Of a stretch of 64,000 nucleotides of DNA, positions 45,001 to 56,400 are shown in pieces; position 1 is the stretch's first letter, and each line of letters opens with the position of its first letter. The stretch is from Neoarius graeffei (taxonomy: Eukaryota; Chordata; Actinopteri; Siluriformes; Ariidae): contig NC_083587.1 of the NCBI RefSeq assembly GCF_027579695.1, forward strand, positions 51,577,021-51,641,020, in the 5' to 3' direction. The translations under genes and the position numbers were made by a program. The notes beneath the pieces are model-generated. The model was not told where the DNA came from. It made no database searches and worked only from the letters and a program-made list of their open reading frames with translations.

Positions 45001-45468
45001 TGTTACCCAGTCTATGCGAGGGTTGTGGCGAGTAAGCCAAGGAAGGCCTAGAATAACTGGGAACTCAGGTGAAGGAATCAGGTGCAGGGATATTTCTTCC
45101 TTGTGACCTTGAGACTGGAGGAAGACTGGAGAAGTAACTTGGGTGACTCTTCCATCACCTAACGCTTGGCCATCGAGGGCAGACACAGACAGTGGGACTT
45201 CAAGAGGTGCAGTAGGTATATTGATGCTTTGGGCGAAGTGAATATCCATAAAGTTCCCAGCCGCCCCTGAGTCTATCAAAGCTTGACAAGAGTGGACAGA
45301 CTCACCCCAGGAGATGGAGACTGGGATGTAGATTCCTTGGCCAGGGAGTCCGGGAGAGAGGGTAGGCCCCGTCACAACCCTCCCTCGGCTGGACGGGGCG
45401 GTCCTTTTCCCAAGAGTTCGGGACATGATGCTCGGAAGTGACCAGGCTTGCCACAGTAGATGCAGCAC
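42072..45468 (-). CDS. Pol region of chromovirus copy 3 (fossil)
   Basis: The domain set is that of copy 2: protease, reverse transcriptase (YLDDILIF), RNase H, integrase and chromodomain ([15 protein letters not shown] near 42,140-42,260). Almost the entire sequence matches copy 2, with scattered residue differences. Confidence 0.9.
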
Positions 45469-46379
45469 TTGTCCCTCCTTCTGCGCTCCCTCTCAGATGC
45501 GGAGAGGCGAGTACGACCCACTTGCATGGGTTCTGGACAGTCACTGAAGGAGGTAGACGGTCTCCAGGTAGAGGTAGGGAGGCTGGGGGGGCTCAAGGCT
45601 TGGTGGCGTTCTCTCATCCTGTTGTCCAGACGAATAGCATGTGAGATGAGGGTTTCGAGGTCACTTGGGCATCCAATAGAGGCCAGACCGTCCTTGATGG
45701 GGTCAGACAGACCATGGTTGAAGGCTGACACCAGGGCAGTCTCGTTCCATCCACTTACTGCTGCGAGTGTTCGGAACGAGATGGCGTAATCTGCGACGCT
45801 TCCTCCTTGCCGGATGGACATGAGCTTTCGGGCTGCGTCGGTACTGATGTCTGCCTGATCGAAGACCCGAAGCATCTCTTCAGAAAACAGCTGGAAATCA
45901 AAGCACTCAGGTCCCTGTCTTTGCCAGATAGCAGTAGCCCAGGCTCGCGCCTTACCAGCTAATAAGGTGATCACAAAGGCAATCTTGCGGCGATCCGTAG
46001 TGTAGGTGGTAGGCTGAGGCTCAAAGGTGAGTTGACACTGGGTAAGGAACTCTCGGCACTCACTGTGCTTGCCGTGATACCTCTGTGGTGCAGGAAGGCT
46101 GGGTTCGCGAGGTGAAGAAGGCAGCATGGCAGGAGGCACTGGAGCAGGAGCTGGATCAGGAACTGGATCAGGAGCAGGAGATGCAGGCAGAGATGTCAGC
46201 TGTGCCAGGGTTTTCCCAATTTGCTGAAGCAGTTCCTCGTGGCGAGCAAGGGCCTCACGTTGACTGGTGAGCGTACGTCCATGAGCGTCCATGGTCGCTC
46301 CGAAGCGTGTCAAAGCTGCCATAATTCCCTGAAGGTTGCCCGGGTAGACAGTTGAAGCAGCCTCTGCTGAGTCGGTCAT
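45372..46379 (-). CDS. Gag of chromovirus copy 3
   Basis: 335 residues, four fewer than copy 2 because the proline-rich linker is shorter ([13 protein letters not shown]). The capsid-like core and zinc knuckle [15 protein letters not shown] are unchanged. Its sequence matches the partial gag of copy 1. Confidence 0.92.
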   Translation of the reverse strand: MTDSAEAASTVYPGNLQGIMAALTRFGATMDAHGRTLTSQREALARHEELLQQIGKTLAQLTSLPASPAPDPVPDPAPAPVPPAMLPSSPREPSLPAPQRYHGKHSECREFLTQCQLTFEPQPTTYTTDRRKIAFVITLLAGKARAWATAIWQRQGPECFDFQLFSEEMLRVFDQADISTDAARKLMSIRQGGSVADYAISFRTLAAVSGWNETALVSAFNHGLSDPIKDGLASIGCPSDLETLISHAIRLDNRMRERHQALSPPSLPTSTWRPSTSFSDCPEPMQVGRTRLSASERERRRRDKCCIYCGKPGHFRASCPELLGKGPPRPAEGGL

Positions 46380-46392
46380 GACGGAGTCTTTC

Positions 46393-46883
46393 TGTTAGGG
46401 TTTTGCTGGGATTCGAACCTGGTTCGTTGGTGTGATGATCCAGCAAACCCCCACTAGGCCACCAGGGGAATGACTCAAATGCAGAGGCGTGAGGCGGAAG
46501 TAGAAAAAGTAACAAAAGGTTTATTTATACTATGTACACTATATACAATCCAAGGCAAAACAAAAAAAACAAAAACAAAGAGTATAATTCAAAAAGAAAA
46601 AGGCAAAAATGCAAAAGCTCAGAAGATCCACAAAACACAGTACAAAGGAAACTGGAGATAAACATAACAGCACAAAGACTCCGTGACAAGAGGACTGAAC
46701 TCAGGGGTATAAATACACAAACTAATTAAGGACACAGGTGAAGATAATTAGGACTAACAGGCAATTAACAAAAAAAAAACACAAAACACAGGAACAGTGG
46801 CGGCCTCTAGAGGCCAAAATAAATATGACATGAAAAGGAAATAACAGCGGCCTCTAGAGGCCAAAACAGTCCAAGTCCTAACA
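46393..46883 (-). repeat. 5' LTR of chromovirus copy 3
   Basis: About 491 bp and almost identical to 41,567-42,056. The differences are in an A-run and single bases. Confidence 0.93.
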
Positions 46884-47278
46884 ATAACAACTAGCCGAAA
46901 TTGGCTGTTCAGAGCCGTCTCGTAGACTGCAACGGATACCCGGCTGCCAGTCAGTGTTGCCAGATACTGCTGACGTTTTCCATCCCAAAATATATTCAAA
47001 ACCCGCCAAAATGCACTTAAAACCGCCCAATCTGGCAACACTGCTGCCAGTCCATAGAGCCCATTGGAATAAGAAAGGTTACAGCCTGGCAGCAAAGGTG
47101 ATTCTCGTAGCGAACTGCAAGTTCGTCAAACATCACTCAAATAAGTTACAGGATAGTTATGAACATAAATACAATCTTGGGCATATATTATGTTATGCAA
47201 GTTATTGTTTTAATGAGAATTCAACGTCGTAGACGCCGCAGTTTGGGGAGAGAATTTTAGGGGAAGCTCGGCTTCCCT

Positions 47279-47410
47279 TGTTGTCTCTGAGAAATCGCCC
47301 CTGCTCCTTACACAAGTGTGATGATACTAGTAGAAGCAATATTCCTATAAAACACACAGTTAAATATTTAGGAATTCAGATAACCAAGGATCCTAAAGAT
47401 AGACAGCACT
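47279..47410 (+). mobile_element. L1-type LINE fragment, right piece
   Basis: Continues the reading of 40,402-40,561 with IPIKHTVKYLGIQITKDPKDR, the region downstream of the reverse-transcriptase active site in L1-like elements. It ends at the TA where a Tc1 element is inserted. Confidence 0.7.
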
Positions 47411-47412
47411 TA

Positions 47413-47905
47413 CAGTGGTGCTTGAAAGTTTGTGAACCCTTTAGAATTTTCTATATTTCTGCATAAATATGACCTAAAACATGATCAGATTTTCACACAA
47501 GTCCTAAAAGTAGATCAAGAGAACCCAGTTAAACAAATGAGACAAAAAATATTATACTTGGTCATTTATTTATTGAGGAAAATGATCCAATATTACATAT
47601 CTGTGAGTGGCAAAAGTATGTGAACCTCTAGGATTAGCAGTTCATTTGAAGGTGAAATTAGAGTCAGGTGTTTTCAATCAATGGGATGACAATCAGGTGT
47701 GAGTGGGCACCGTTTTATTTAAAGAACAGGGATCTATCAAAGTCTGATCTTCACAACACATGTTTGTGGAAGTGGATCATGGCACGAACAAAGGAGATTT
47801 CTGAGGACCTCAGAAAAAGCATTGTTGATGCTCATCAGGCTGAGAAAGGTTACAAAACCATCTCTAAAGAGTTTGGACTCCACCAATCCACAGTCAGACA
47901 GATTG
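47413..47905 (+). mobile_element. Tc1 element 5' end
   Basis: It starts with CAGTGGTGCTTGAAAGTTTG after a TA. At about 47,779 a frame begins ARTKEISEDLRKSIVDAHQ...KTISKEFGLHQSTVRQIV, the N-terminal helix-turn-helix DNA-binding region of a Tc1 transposase. The rest is missing and replaced by a LINE tail at 47,906. Confidence 0.85.
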
Positions 47906-48330
47906 TTCTCATCTCATCTCATCTCATCTCATCTCATCTCATCTCATCTTCATCCGCTTATCTGGAGCCGGGTCGCGGAGGCAGCAGTCTGAGCATGGAA
48001 GCCCAAACTTCCCTCTCCCCAGACTCCTCGGCCAGCTCCTCGGGAAGAACACCGAGGCGTTCCCAGGCCAGCCGAGAGACATAGTCCCTCCAGCGTGTCC
48101 TGGGTCTTCCCCAGGGCCTCCTCCCGGGGGGACATACCTGGAACACCTCCCCAGGGAGGCGTCCAGGAGCCATCCGAAAGAGATGCCCGAGCCACCTCCG
48201 CTGATTCCTTTTGATGTGGAGGAGCAGCGGCTCTTGTCTGAGTTCCTCCCGAGTGATTGTGCTTCTCACCCTATCTCTAAGGGAGTGCCCAGCCACCCTG
48301 TGAAGGAAACTCATTTCAGCCGCTAGTTCA
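47906..48330 (-). mobile_element. 5'-truncated LINE (RTE/Rex-like) with (GATGA)n tail
   Basis: The minus strand encodes the last ~118 residues of a LINE ORF2 (LLHIKRNQRRWLGHLFRMAPGRLP, RPRTRWRDYVSRLAWERLGV, SMLRLLPPRPGSR). A 3' end CCAGATAAGCGGATGAAGATGAG and a tail of about eight TCTCA-type pentamers (reverse) follow. The exact LINE clade is from memory (RTE/Rex3-like) and is uncertain. Its tail resembles that of the SINEs in this window. Confidence 0.8.
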
Positions 48331-48499
48331 CCAAACCCCTTATGGAAATTAATGAAACAAGGACCGTGACGTCACCCGGTATGGCGCAGCCGGGGCCCCA
48401 CCCCACCCTGGATTTACAGCGCAGCACCTTTACTGCTGTTTCTGTGTGAGTCGTTTACACCAACATTTATTCACGATGAGAAAGACACAGACCATTTGT

Positions 48500-48582
48500 G
48501 CAGCATTTTTCGATTGAGGAGTTTATTTTTGCAAAAGTTTCTCATTTCCAGTCAGGGCGTGTCGATGTGACTGAGGGACGAC
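48500..48582 (-). other. 3' untranslated exon of the small unnamed gene
   Basis: An acceptor (TTTTCTCTTTCAG) opens the exon at 48,582 and the signal AATAAA lies at 48,522-48,527 (reverse). No open frame. It follows a donor (CAGA|GTGAGT) at 48,788-48,793 placed after the stop codon. Confidence 0.6.
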
Positions 48583-48838
48583 CTGAAAGAGAAAAGCAGA
48601 GGAGAGATTTTTTTTTTAGAACAATAATCATCAAACCTTTTATCCTGGTGTATAATATTCCCATTGCACTATTCTAGATCATATTACTGCGTTCAAAAGT
48701 ATTCGCTCCACATGTGCTTTGCTTAGTAGCGAGCTCGTGAGGTAGTGAACAAGACCCATTCTGTAAGACATTACAAATATGACTGTGACTCACTCTGAGC
48801 TCCCTGACCACTGCACCCGTCTCCTTCTCCTCAACCTT

Positions 48839-49868
48839 CTACTTTGCCTCCAGCATGTCGTCCACCTGCCCCTCATCCTTTTGGAACCCCATTTCCTCTA
48901 TTAGTTCTCCCCAAGGGAGTAACATTGGAGTTGGGGGTCTGGATGGGATTGGGTCGATGCTGTCCATTATCTCGCCCCACATCAGTGCCTTTGGACTTGC
49001 GGTTCTGGAGGACAAAGGCTCCTCAATGCCCACAGTTTCAGGTGGCAGACTGGAGGTGGGTTGAGGTTCAGGCTCTGATTCAGTTGGTGCTGGTGGTTCT
49101 GGTGCCACATGTAGATCAGGACAAGAAGGAGATAAAATGGAACGTTAAGACAGAGAAAACATTACAACATTAAAGAATTGTGCAAAGGAACCAACAGCGG
49201 AAAATTGAGATTTTAATCTTGTTTACCGAGTGTGAGCACGTCAGTGGCATGAGCCTGAGCAGTGATCACACAGCCATCATCTACACATCCACCTTCAGGT
49301 GGTGTCACAGGAGACACAGCGTTTCCTCCCAGAATCTCCTCCTGGACGGACTGGACGTGGCGTTCGTTCATCCCCATCATTGTGGGTGGAGGGTAGTAGG
49401 AGGCAGATCTCAGAATGGGGTGGGACGGAGGGTAGAACTGGTCTGGCATGATGAAGTAGGTCGGGGGGTAGAACTGCGGTGGTAGGATGGGGTAGAACAG
49501 GGGGTTGAAGTGAGCAGCCTGAGACTGGAACTGACGAAAGAAACAGAGTTGGATTTTAGAGAAACACATTATTTCTTCAGCAACAAGAATTAGAAAAAAA
49601 TGAACAGGTCCATACTGAGGCCTACTGATGAAATAATTCCATTTCTCTGAATAAACAGGTCTGCATATATTACTGATTGGACTGTATCTTCTGCTTCTGA
49701 GTTAAATCATCGTGTCCAAGGCTTTAGCGCTCCCAAGCAGACAATAGGCTACTTGTCTTTCTGAATATTACAACGAGAAAATCCCAGTGGTTCTGTCATA
49801 TGAACCCTGACCATCAAATTTACTCCACATCGCCATCTTCAGAAGGGCATCTGGTTACAACTTACCAT
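48839..49868 (-). CDS. Unnamed small gene: proline/tyrosine-rich protein of 188 residues
   Basis: I do not recognise the family. Model: exon 1 has 5' UTR and only the ATG (49,866-49,868) before donor GTAAGT; exon 2 is 49,227-49,530 after acceptor TTTCTTTCGTCAG; exon 3 is 48,794-49,098 with the stop TAG at 48,839-48,841. Phases agree at both junctions. The protein opens MFQSQAAHFNPLFYP and has repeated FYPP/YYPPP words (residues 12-55), then NERHVQSVQEEILGG. The acidic, proline-rich second half has two similar motifs, ALMWGEIMDSIDPIPSRP and MLLPWGELIEEMG. No signal peptide or membrane segment is evident. The composition recalls prion-like N-termini such as Bucky ball/Velo, but that is only a loose resemblance. 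It is more gene-like than anything around it: no stops, agreeing splice sites and a polyadenylation signal. Confidence 0.65.
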
Positions 49869-49966
49869 TTTCGATAGAGGATGGTGTAAAACGTGAAAAG
49901 TGAAGTTTGAAGACAGAGAGAGATGTGAAGCGTCGAGTGAGAGATGTGAAGTGTGGAATGGAGTGT

Positions 49967-49998
49967 GTGTGTGTGTGTGTGTGTGTGTCATATATATG
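49967..49998 (-). promoter_or_regulatory. Possible TATA box and (GT)n at the start of the unnamed gene
   Basis: CATATATA (reverse of 49,991-49,998) lies about 125 bp before the ATG, next to a (GT)n run at 49,967-49,989. Transcription would start near the repeat's lower edge, giving a 5' UTR of about 100 bases. Confidence 0.35.
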
Positions 49999-50550
49999 TA
50001 TCGTTTCAGGATTCCGTTCTTTGAAGTTTGAATTTGAATTCCGTTCTGTTTTTGTTTAAATTGTCCAGCATGAAAAACTTCATCATAGCTCCGCCCCTTT
50101 TTACAGTCAATGTCTTACAGTAACTGTACGTAACCGTACTGTGTTTATGTTCATAACCACATCACACAATGTGCCGAGGCTTTAAGATATGAGCGGCTCA
50201 GCCCCAAGAGGCCTCGCTCAAATCTTTTTACGGTCAAAATTGACACTCAATTTTTTCCAAGCTCTCGAAATCAAAACGCCCTCGAATATTTTCACATTTG
50301 TGTCTTGGTGCTTTAATCATGACCAACACATCTGAGTGAATCTCAGGATTCGCTGATTTATAAGAACAACAGTGTGGATTCATGGAGTGAAGTGGAGTTT
50401 TGGGTTTGTCCCCTCCCCATGCTGGTTTTTGTCACAGTGATGTTACGGCAGGAATTGAAAATTGTTTATTTTGGAAAATAAATTGAAATAAATGTGCTGT
50501 TTTCTTGTTTTTAGTGCAATACAAGTCAAAGGTTATTTACAATAATCAAG
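49999..50550. other. Intergenic, nothing recognised
   Basis: Between the unnamed gene and the PNMA-type gypsy LTR. No exon or terminal repeat is seen. Inverted words TATGAGCGGCTCAGCC...GGCCTCGCTCA near 50,187-50,220 hint at a transposon scrap. Confidence 0.45.
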
Positions 50551-51711
50551 AATTGGGGAGATCCGCGAGGAGGGGAGAGATGGAAAAAAAAAGCAGAAAA
50601 GTGATGCAGCGCTATGAGTAACTTAAAAAGTTGGTAAAACGCTCCAGTTGAGTGTTAAAGTGCTAAGTCTTAGTTTAACGAACAGACAGGGAGTCATATG
50701 TATTGTGTGTGAACATAGCAGGTTTACAAGCGGAGTTCTTTGAAGAAAAGTTTACCGCGAGTGTTTATAGACTGAACGGAGCTCGTGGAATTTAAGGTGG
50801 ACTGGAAAGCAAGTAGCCTGCTTGGCTCTAATTCAAGGACCAGACCAGCTAATCCTGACCAGAGGGAGGACATCCTTCGACTGGGACACCGACGTCCAAT
50901 TCCCCTCGCCAGCACTGCGAGGCTATCGAGAGCAGACGACGACAAGTCATCTACAGTCGTGAGTTTTGTTTCATGCGCCACGGCGTGAAGTGGCCATTGT
51001 GTTAAAGGTCTCCCCGTTCCCAAGCCACGTTACAGGCCTGCATCGCTACTTTGACTCACATTTAGGTTTGGCCTGGGTACCCTTTTTGTTTTATTCTGGA
51101 ATATATTTAGTTTAAGGTAAACTGCCGGCTTTAGCAGAAGGTTTATGGGGGATGTGTTATGTTTGATACTGTTACTGAATGTGGTTGAGTGTAACTACAC
51201 CTGAGAGTGAACTGAACTGTATTGAACAGAATTTACGTGACTCTATCCAACAACTCTTTGATTTAAAACATATTTCATTTCCTTACCTGTATAAATATAC
51301 ATATATCCACAGTCTACTTTAAGTAAATAGTTTAAATTCATGTTTGGTGAATGTGTATTCTATTTAGTTTATTCATACATGGGTTTTACTGTTTAGAAAT
51401 ATTAAAGGGTAAGTAGAGCAGGGTCATTTAAAAACTCATTCTAGGTAATAATTCAAGTACAGATGTAAAGATACACAGACACATATAACATAGGCTTAAA
51501 AGACATGGTTCCACTTTTACAGTGATAGTTATTCCCACAATGCTATTATACTAGTTAAATTACTGTGGTTAGTATCTTTGAGTAAGTTAACAGTTCCATT
51601 CAACAAAATTACTCCACTTAGTGCATTATTTAACTATAGAGAGAGATCTCTCAACCCATGGATTCAGGGAGCGCACTCACTAAAATAGCAGGACAGCTAG
51701 GGTGCGCTACA
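50551..51711 (+). repeat. 5' LTR of PNMA-type gypsy element, left-truncated
   Basis: Matches 1,752-2,931, so the first ~190 bp of the LTR are missing. It ends GGTGCGCTACA. There is no target-site duplication to compare because the left boundary is lost. Confidence 0.88.
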
Positions 51712-51716
51712 TAAAA

Positions 51717-51733
51717 TGGGGGCTCGTCCGGGA
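51717..51733 (+). other. Primer binding site, tRNA-Pro type
   Basis: TGGGGGCTCGTCCGGGA, five bases after the LTR, is the classic tRNA-Pro primer site also used by gammaretroviruses such as MLV. Confidence 0.92.
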
Positions 51734-51853
51734 TGGTAGTTGATTAGTGCAATTAAGTGAGTAAATAGTAATAAGTTAGAATATTTTCTTGAGCGCCAAA
51801 TTAGCCTGTTGCGTTAATGACCCCCTATTAGAGATAATAAAGCCGAAGTAAAC

Positions 51854-53393
51854 ATGGATCATACAAATAGCCACACAGACTTAGTTAATGAGCTCAAAGA
51901 ATGGTGTCGTGGAGAAGGACTTGACGAAGCACAGTCTCTCATTGTGCTGGTTCCTGAAGGGACTGAGATTGCCCAAATTGAAGAAACGATGGAGACAATC
52001 AAAGTGTTAGGCCGGGTTCGTGTCAGAGGACGGACATATAGCAACAAGCATCGCTGTGTAGCGGCTCGCTGTGAGCACAAAGGAAAAGTAGATGCTAGTG
52101 AAATTCCCACTGAAGTCCTTCCTGTTGGTGGAACAGAGCCGTGGACAATTGTTACAGCCTCTTCAGGTGTCGGAGCAGGATCTGGAGATCCAAGTCCGTC
52201 TGACAACCCACCTTCTTACAGTTCAGCTGAGTCTCTGATCCGTGTCATTGGTGATCTGTTGACCAAGATGGAAAGACCGTCTGGAGAAAACAGTAGCTAC
52301 CGAAGGCTACGGGTGTTTTCGGGAACTTTGCCGACCCCTGTTGGTGAAGAAGTGCTCAAGAACTGGCTGGAGCATGCACGACTGATGGTAGAAGAGAGTG
52401 AGTATTCTGCTAAGGAGAAACGACGTCGTATAATGGAGAGTCTTAAAGGTCCTGCTTTAGCTGTGGTGAAGGCTGTTCGGGCTGCTCGTACAGAGGTCAG
52501 TCCTGCTGAATGTCTGGATGCCATTGAGAGTGCGTTTGGGTCTGCTGAGACCGGCGAGGACCTTTTACTTTGCTTTTCGGTTGTTACAGCAGCAGCCAAA
52601 GGAAAAGTTGTCTGACTTCCTCCGACGCCTAGAGATGTCGTTGATCAAAGTAGTTCATCGTGGAGGTCTGCCACCTGACCGGGGGGACTGTGCTCACGTT
52701 GAGCAGCTTCTTAGAGGTGCCATTCACTCTGATATGATGATGGTTCAGCTTAAGCTCCGGGAAAGGAAGGACAATCCTCCATCTTTCTTGGAACTGTTGA
52801 CTGAGATTCGTAATGAAGAAGAATATGAATCTTCTAGACTGAAGCTGAATGCATCTGTTTGGCGACTAACGACAGACTCTGATGTGTCTGGTGGCCAGAT
52901 GGAGATTCAGAACTTGAGAACCGAAATCAAAGAACTGAAGTCTATGTTTGCTGCCATGACCCTTCCATCAAGCCCTGTTGTTACGGACCGCAAAGAACTC
53001 ACAGCGTCAACAAAGACGTCCGCTGCAGACCCTGGGGTCAATGCTGAAGTAGTTGCATTAAGAAAACAAGTAACAGAGTTACAAAGTCAGGTAGCAGCTC
53101 AGCAGTCTAAAGAGAGAGATTCCCCTGCTGCAGTTTTGCGGGTGGAGTCAACCAAACCATTTCGCCGTGAAAACAGAAAGGCTCCATCTAGTGACTCCGA
53201 GGGTAATTTCTGTTATCGCTGTGGCGAAGATGGCCATTTCTCTGCTAAATGTCAGAACCCAGAGAATCAAACTAAAGTCATTCAGAAATTGATACGCTCG
53301 CTGCACAAAGCAAAACAGAGCGAGCTAGCTGCTCAAATCAGAAATACTAACAACACAGAGGGCCATTGTAAGAAAAGTGAAGTAGTCACATGA
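51854..53393 (+). CDS. PNMA-like Gag region (fossil)
   Basis: The start MDHTNSHTDLVNELKEWCRGEGLD...EIAQIEETMETIKVLG...VRGRTY resembles the PNMA_N RRM-like domain (PNMA1: LLEDWCRGMDVN...AEIEETLQ). Next comes a capsid with RLRVFSGTLPTPVGEEVLKNWLEHARLM, EKRRRIMESLKGPALAVVKAV and AECLDAIESAFGSAE, closely parallel to PNMA capsids (LRLFSG, KRRRLLESLRGPALDVI, ECLQALEEVFG). A charged coiled-coil linker and one CCHC knuckle CYRCGEDGHFSAKC (near 53,210-53,250) close it. Confidence 0.82.
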
Positions 53394-53414
53394 TGACAAA
53401 ACATTCCAAAAGGG

Positions 53415-56400
53415 TTGATTGGCCCTTCTTCAGTTGTCCCATTGAAGATTAATGGCCAACAGTGTAATGCTCTTCTAGATAGTGGCTCACAAGTCACAAT
53501 TATCTTTGATTCCTGGTACAAACGCTACCTTCATGATGTTCCGATCCAGCCAGTGTCTGGGTTGGCCATATGGGAACTGAGTGACACCAGTTACCCTTAC
53601 TTAGGATATGTGGTAGTGGATATGGAATTCCCCGAGAAGGTGACGGGCATGAAAGATACCCTTTCCGTCCTAGCACTGATATGTCCAAGTCCTCAAAGTC
53701 CTGAGCAGACCCCAGTTATCTTGGGCACCAATGCAAATCTGTTCCAGAGGTTGGCAAGATTGTGCAAAGAGACCAGTGGAGTGGACATTTCTCAAACCCT
53801 GGGCATTAAAGTGATGGAAGCTGCATTGAATACCGACCATTCAGCCACTGAGGGAGAAGAGGATGAAGTGGGGTGTGTGAGATTGATGGGTCCAGGCTCC
53901 CTGAATGTCCCTCCCGGTGGTGAATGTACAGCTGTCGGTGAGGTAGAGTTGAAGAAGCCACTGAGTACAGACATGTTGATGGTTGAGGCATCTCCCACCG
54001 TCCCATTGCCATCCGGGGTCCTGCTGCAACCTATGATTGTGTCCAGTACAGCGGTGGAGGACAACCACTTAACTGTGTTGATCCAGAATACATCACAGAG
54101 GAAGACAGTCATTCCAGTTGGGGCAGTATTAGGTCAGCTGTGTCATGCAGATCCGGTGGTGCCATCTCCGAGCACAGAGATTGTTCCTGCACGGTTAGAC
54201 CCCCAGTTAATCCATTTTGGAGACTCGCCCATTCCACCCCAGTGGAAGGAACGACTGCGGAGGAAGTTGTGTGAGAGAGCTGGTGTATTCTCCTTGCATG
54301 AGTGGGACGTCGGCCTGGCCAAAGATGTGAAGCATCATATCAGGTTATCAGATCCAAGACCCTTCAGCGAACGCTCAAGACGCCTGGCTCCTGCTGATAT
54401 TGATGACATTCGAAAGCATTTGCAAGAGTTATTGAAGGCTGGTATCATTAGGGAGACACGTAGTCCGTATGCATCCCCAATTGTGATTGCTAGAAAGAAA
54501 AATGGGCGTATTCGGATGTGCATTGACTATAGGACCCTTAACCGCCGTACAGTCCCAGACCAGTACACAACTCCCCGCATAGACGATGCATTAGATTGCT
54601 TGTCGGGAAGCCAGTGGTTCTCCGTGTTAGACTTGCGAAGTGGATATTATCAGATTAAAATGGCGGATGAAGACAAAGAGAAGACTGTCTTCATTTGTCC
54701 CCTTGGATTTTATCAATTTGAAAGGATGCCTCAAGGCATAACTGGAGCACCAGCGACATTCCAAAGACTTATGGAGAAGGCTGTAGGGGATATGAACCTG
54801 CTGCAGGTCCTAGTCTACCTAGACAATTTGATAGTCTTTGGACGTTCCTTAGAAGAACATGAGCGTCTCATGCGGGTATTAGACAGGCTGGAAGAGGTAG
54901 GGCTGAAACTGTCCCTGGACAAATGTCAGTTTTGCCAGCCAAAAGTAAAGTACGTCGGCCACATCGTGTCTGCCAATGGTGTTGCCACTGACCCTGAAAA
55001 GATAGAGGCCGTGGCAAAGTGGCCAAAGCCCACAGATCTCAAGTCCTTACAATCTTTCTTGGGGTTCTGTGGTTATTATCGAAGATTCATAGCCAATTAC
55101 TCCTCAATCGTTAGGCCCCTGACAGAGTTGACAAAGGGCTACTTGCCCACACAACGTGGTAAGCGAAAGGCCACAGACAAGAGCAAGACCTACTTTAAAG
55201 AATCCGAGCCCTTCAATGAAAGATGGGACCAGTCCTGTGATCAGGCTTTCAAACGCATTATTCGGTGCCTGATTAATGCCCCTGTGCTGGCCTTTGCTGA
55301 TGCAAGCAAGCCCTACGTCCTTCACACTGACGCTAGTTTTAAAGGCATTGGTGCAGTACTCTATCAGGAACACCCTGAAGGACTAAGACCATTGGCCTTT
55401 GCCAGTAGGAAGTTGAGCTTGTCTGGACAGTGCTATGCTGCACATCAGTTAGAGTTCCTGGCCCTGAAATGGGCCATCGTGGATAAGTTCCATGGCTATC
55501 TCTATGGGGTCAAGTTCACAGTACGCACTGATAATAACCCGTTGACGTATGTACTCACCACTGCCAAGCTCAACGCAATGGGTCATCGCTGGCTTGCAGC
55601 GCTTGCCTCTTATGACTTTGATGTACAGTACAGGCCTGGCAAAGCCAACATAGATGCTGACCTGTTGTCCTGCAACATAGCAGATGTGGCAGGGCCTGGG
55701 GTGTGGGACAGCCTGTCTCAGAAGGTGGTGAAATCCATTTGTCAGCGGGTCAAAACGTCAGTGATAGCTGATACCAGATATGTTGACCCATTATGCGCTC
55801 CACCAGCCTGTATCCCTGATGCATATGCCTTCCCATCGCAGTTGCAGCTGGGTTCGCTGGAGCGACTGTCCAAAGTTGATCTGATAACTGCCCAGAGGAG
55901 AGATGCTATAATGGGACCGGTGGTGGAAGCATTGAAGCAGGGAGTGTGGCCTAGTAATCAAGAGTTGGACCCTGATGTGCGGTTGATGAAGAGGGAAGCT
56001 AGCAGACTGGTGATGCAAAATGGACTTCTGTTCCGGGTAAGCAAGAAAGCAGGAGAGGAGACACTTCGGCTATTATTGCCTGCCGAATTCAGAGGACAGG
56101 CTTTGCACTCTCTACATGATGCTATGGGCCACTTGAGTGTGGAAAGAGTCACTGAGCTATGAGAGCAAGGTTCTACTGGCCGAAGATGGTTCGGGATGTA
56201 GAGGAATATGTAAAGAATTGTGGATTGTGTGTGACCTGTAAAACACCTTGCAAGCGGGCTGCCCCCTTACACCACATTGTCAGCAGTGGTCCTATGGACT
56301 TAGTATGCATTGACTTCTTGTCAATGGAGCCGGATTCCAGAGGCATAAGCAACGTACTTATCGTGACTGATCACTTCACCCGATACGCTCAAGCCTTCCC

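Larger units (their letters stand above)
41567..46883 (-). mobile_element. Ty3/gypsy chromovirus (sushi type), copy 3
   Basis: Minus-strand element with LTRs at 41,567-42,056 and 46,393-46,883 and a 5-bp duplication ATAAC (41,562-41,566 and 46,884-46,888). The LTRs differ at only a few positions, so it is young, though probably older than copy 2. Internal structure is as in copy 2. It appears to have about one break in the coding part. It shares its LTR variant with copy 1. Confidence 0.94.
40562..47278. mobile_element. hAT-3-like element in the L1 fragment, itself holding chromovirus copy 3
   Basis: It starts CAGTGGCGGCTGCTGG, the same terminus style as hAT-1 and hAT-2, and ends near the ...GCTTCCCTTG before 47,279. 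The flanking L1 reading frame stops before it and resumes after it, which sets the limits. The target-site duplication is blurred, so the right end is approximate. No transposase is seen. The element's own sequence is 40,562-41,566 and 46,884-47,278. Confidence 0.6.

Noticed and set aside
47908-47947. CRISPR-like or satellite array
   Set aside because: It is a short run of TCTCA pentamers, the tail of the LINE at 47,906-48,330.
48839-49569. Reading the unnamed gene as a Bucky ball (buc) paralogue
   Set aside because: Only the Pro/Tyr-rich composition is similar. I could not align a specific Buc/Velo motif, so no name was given.
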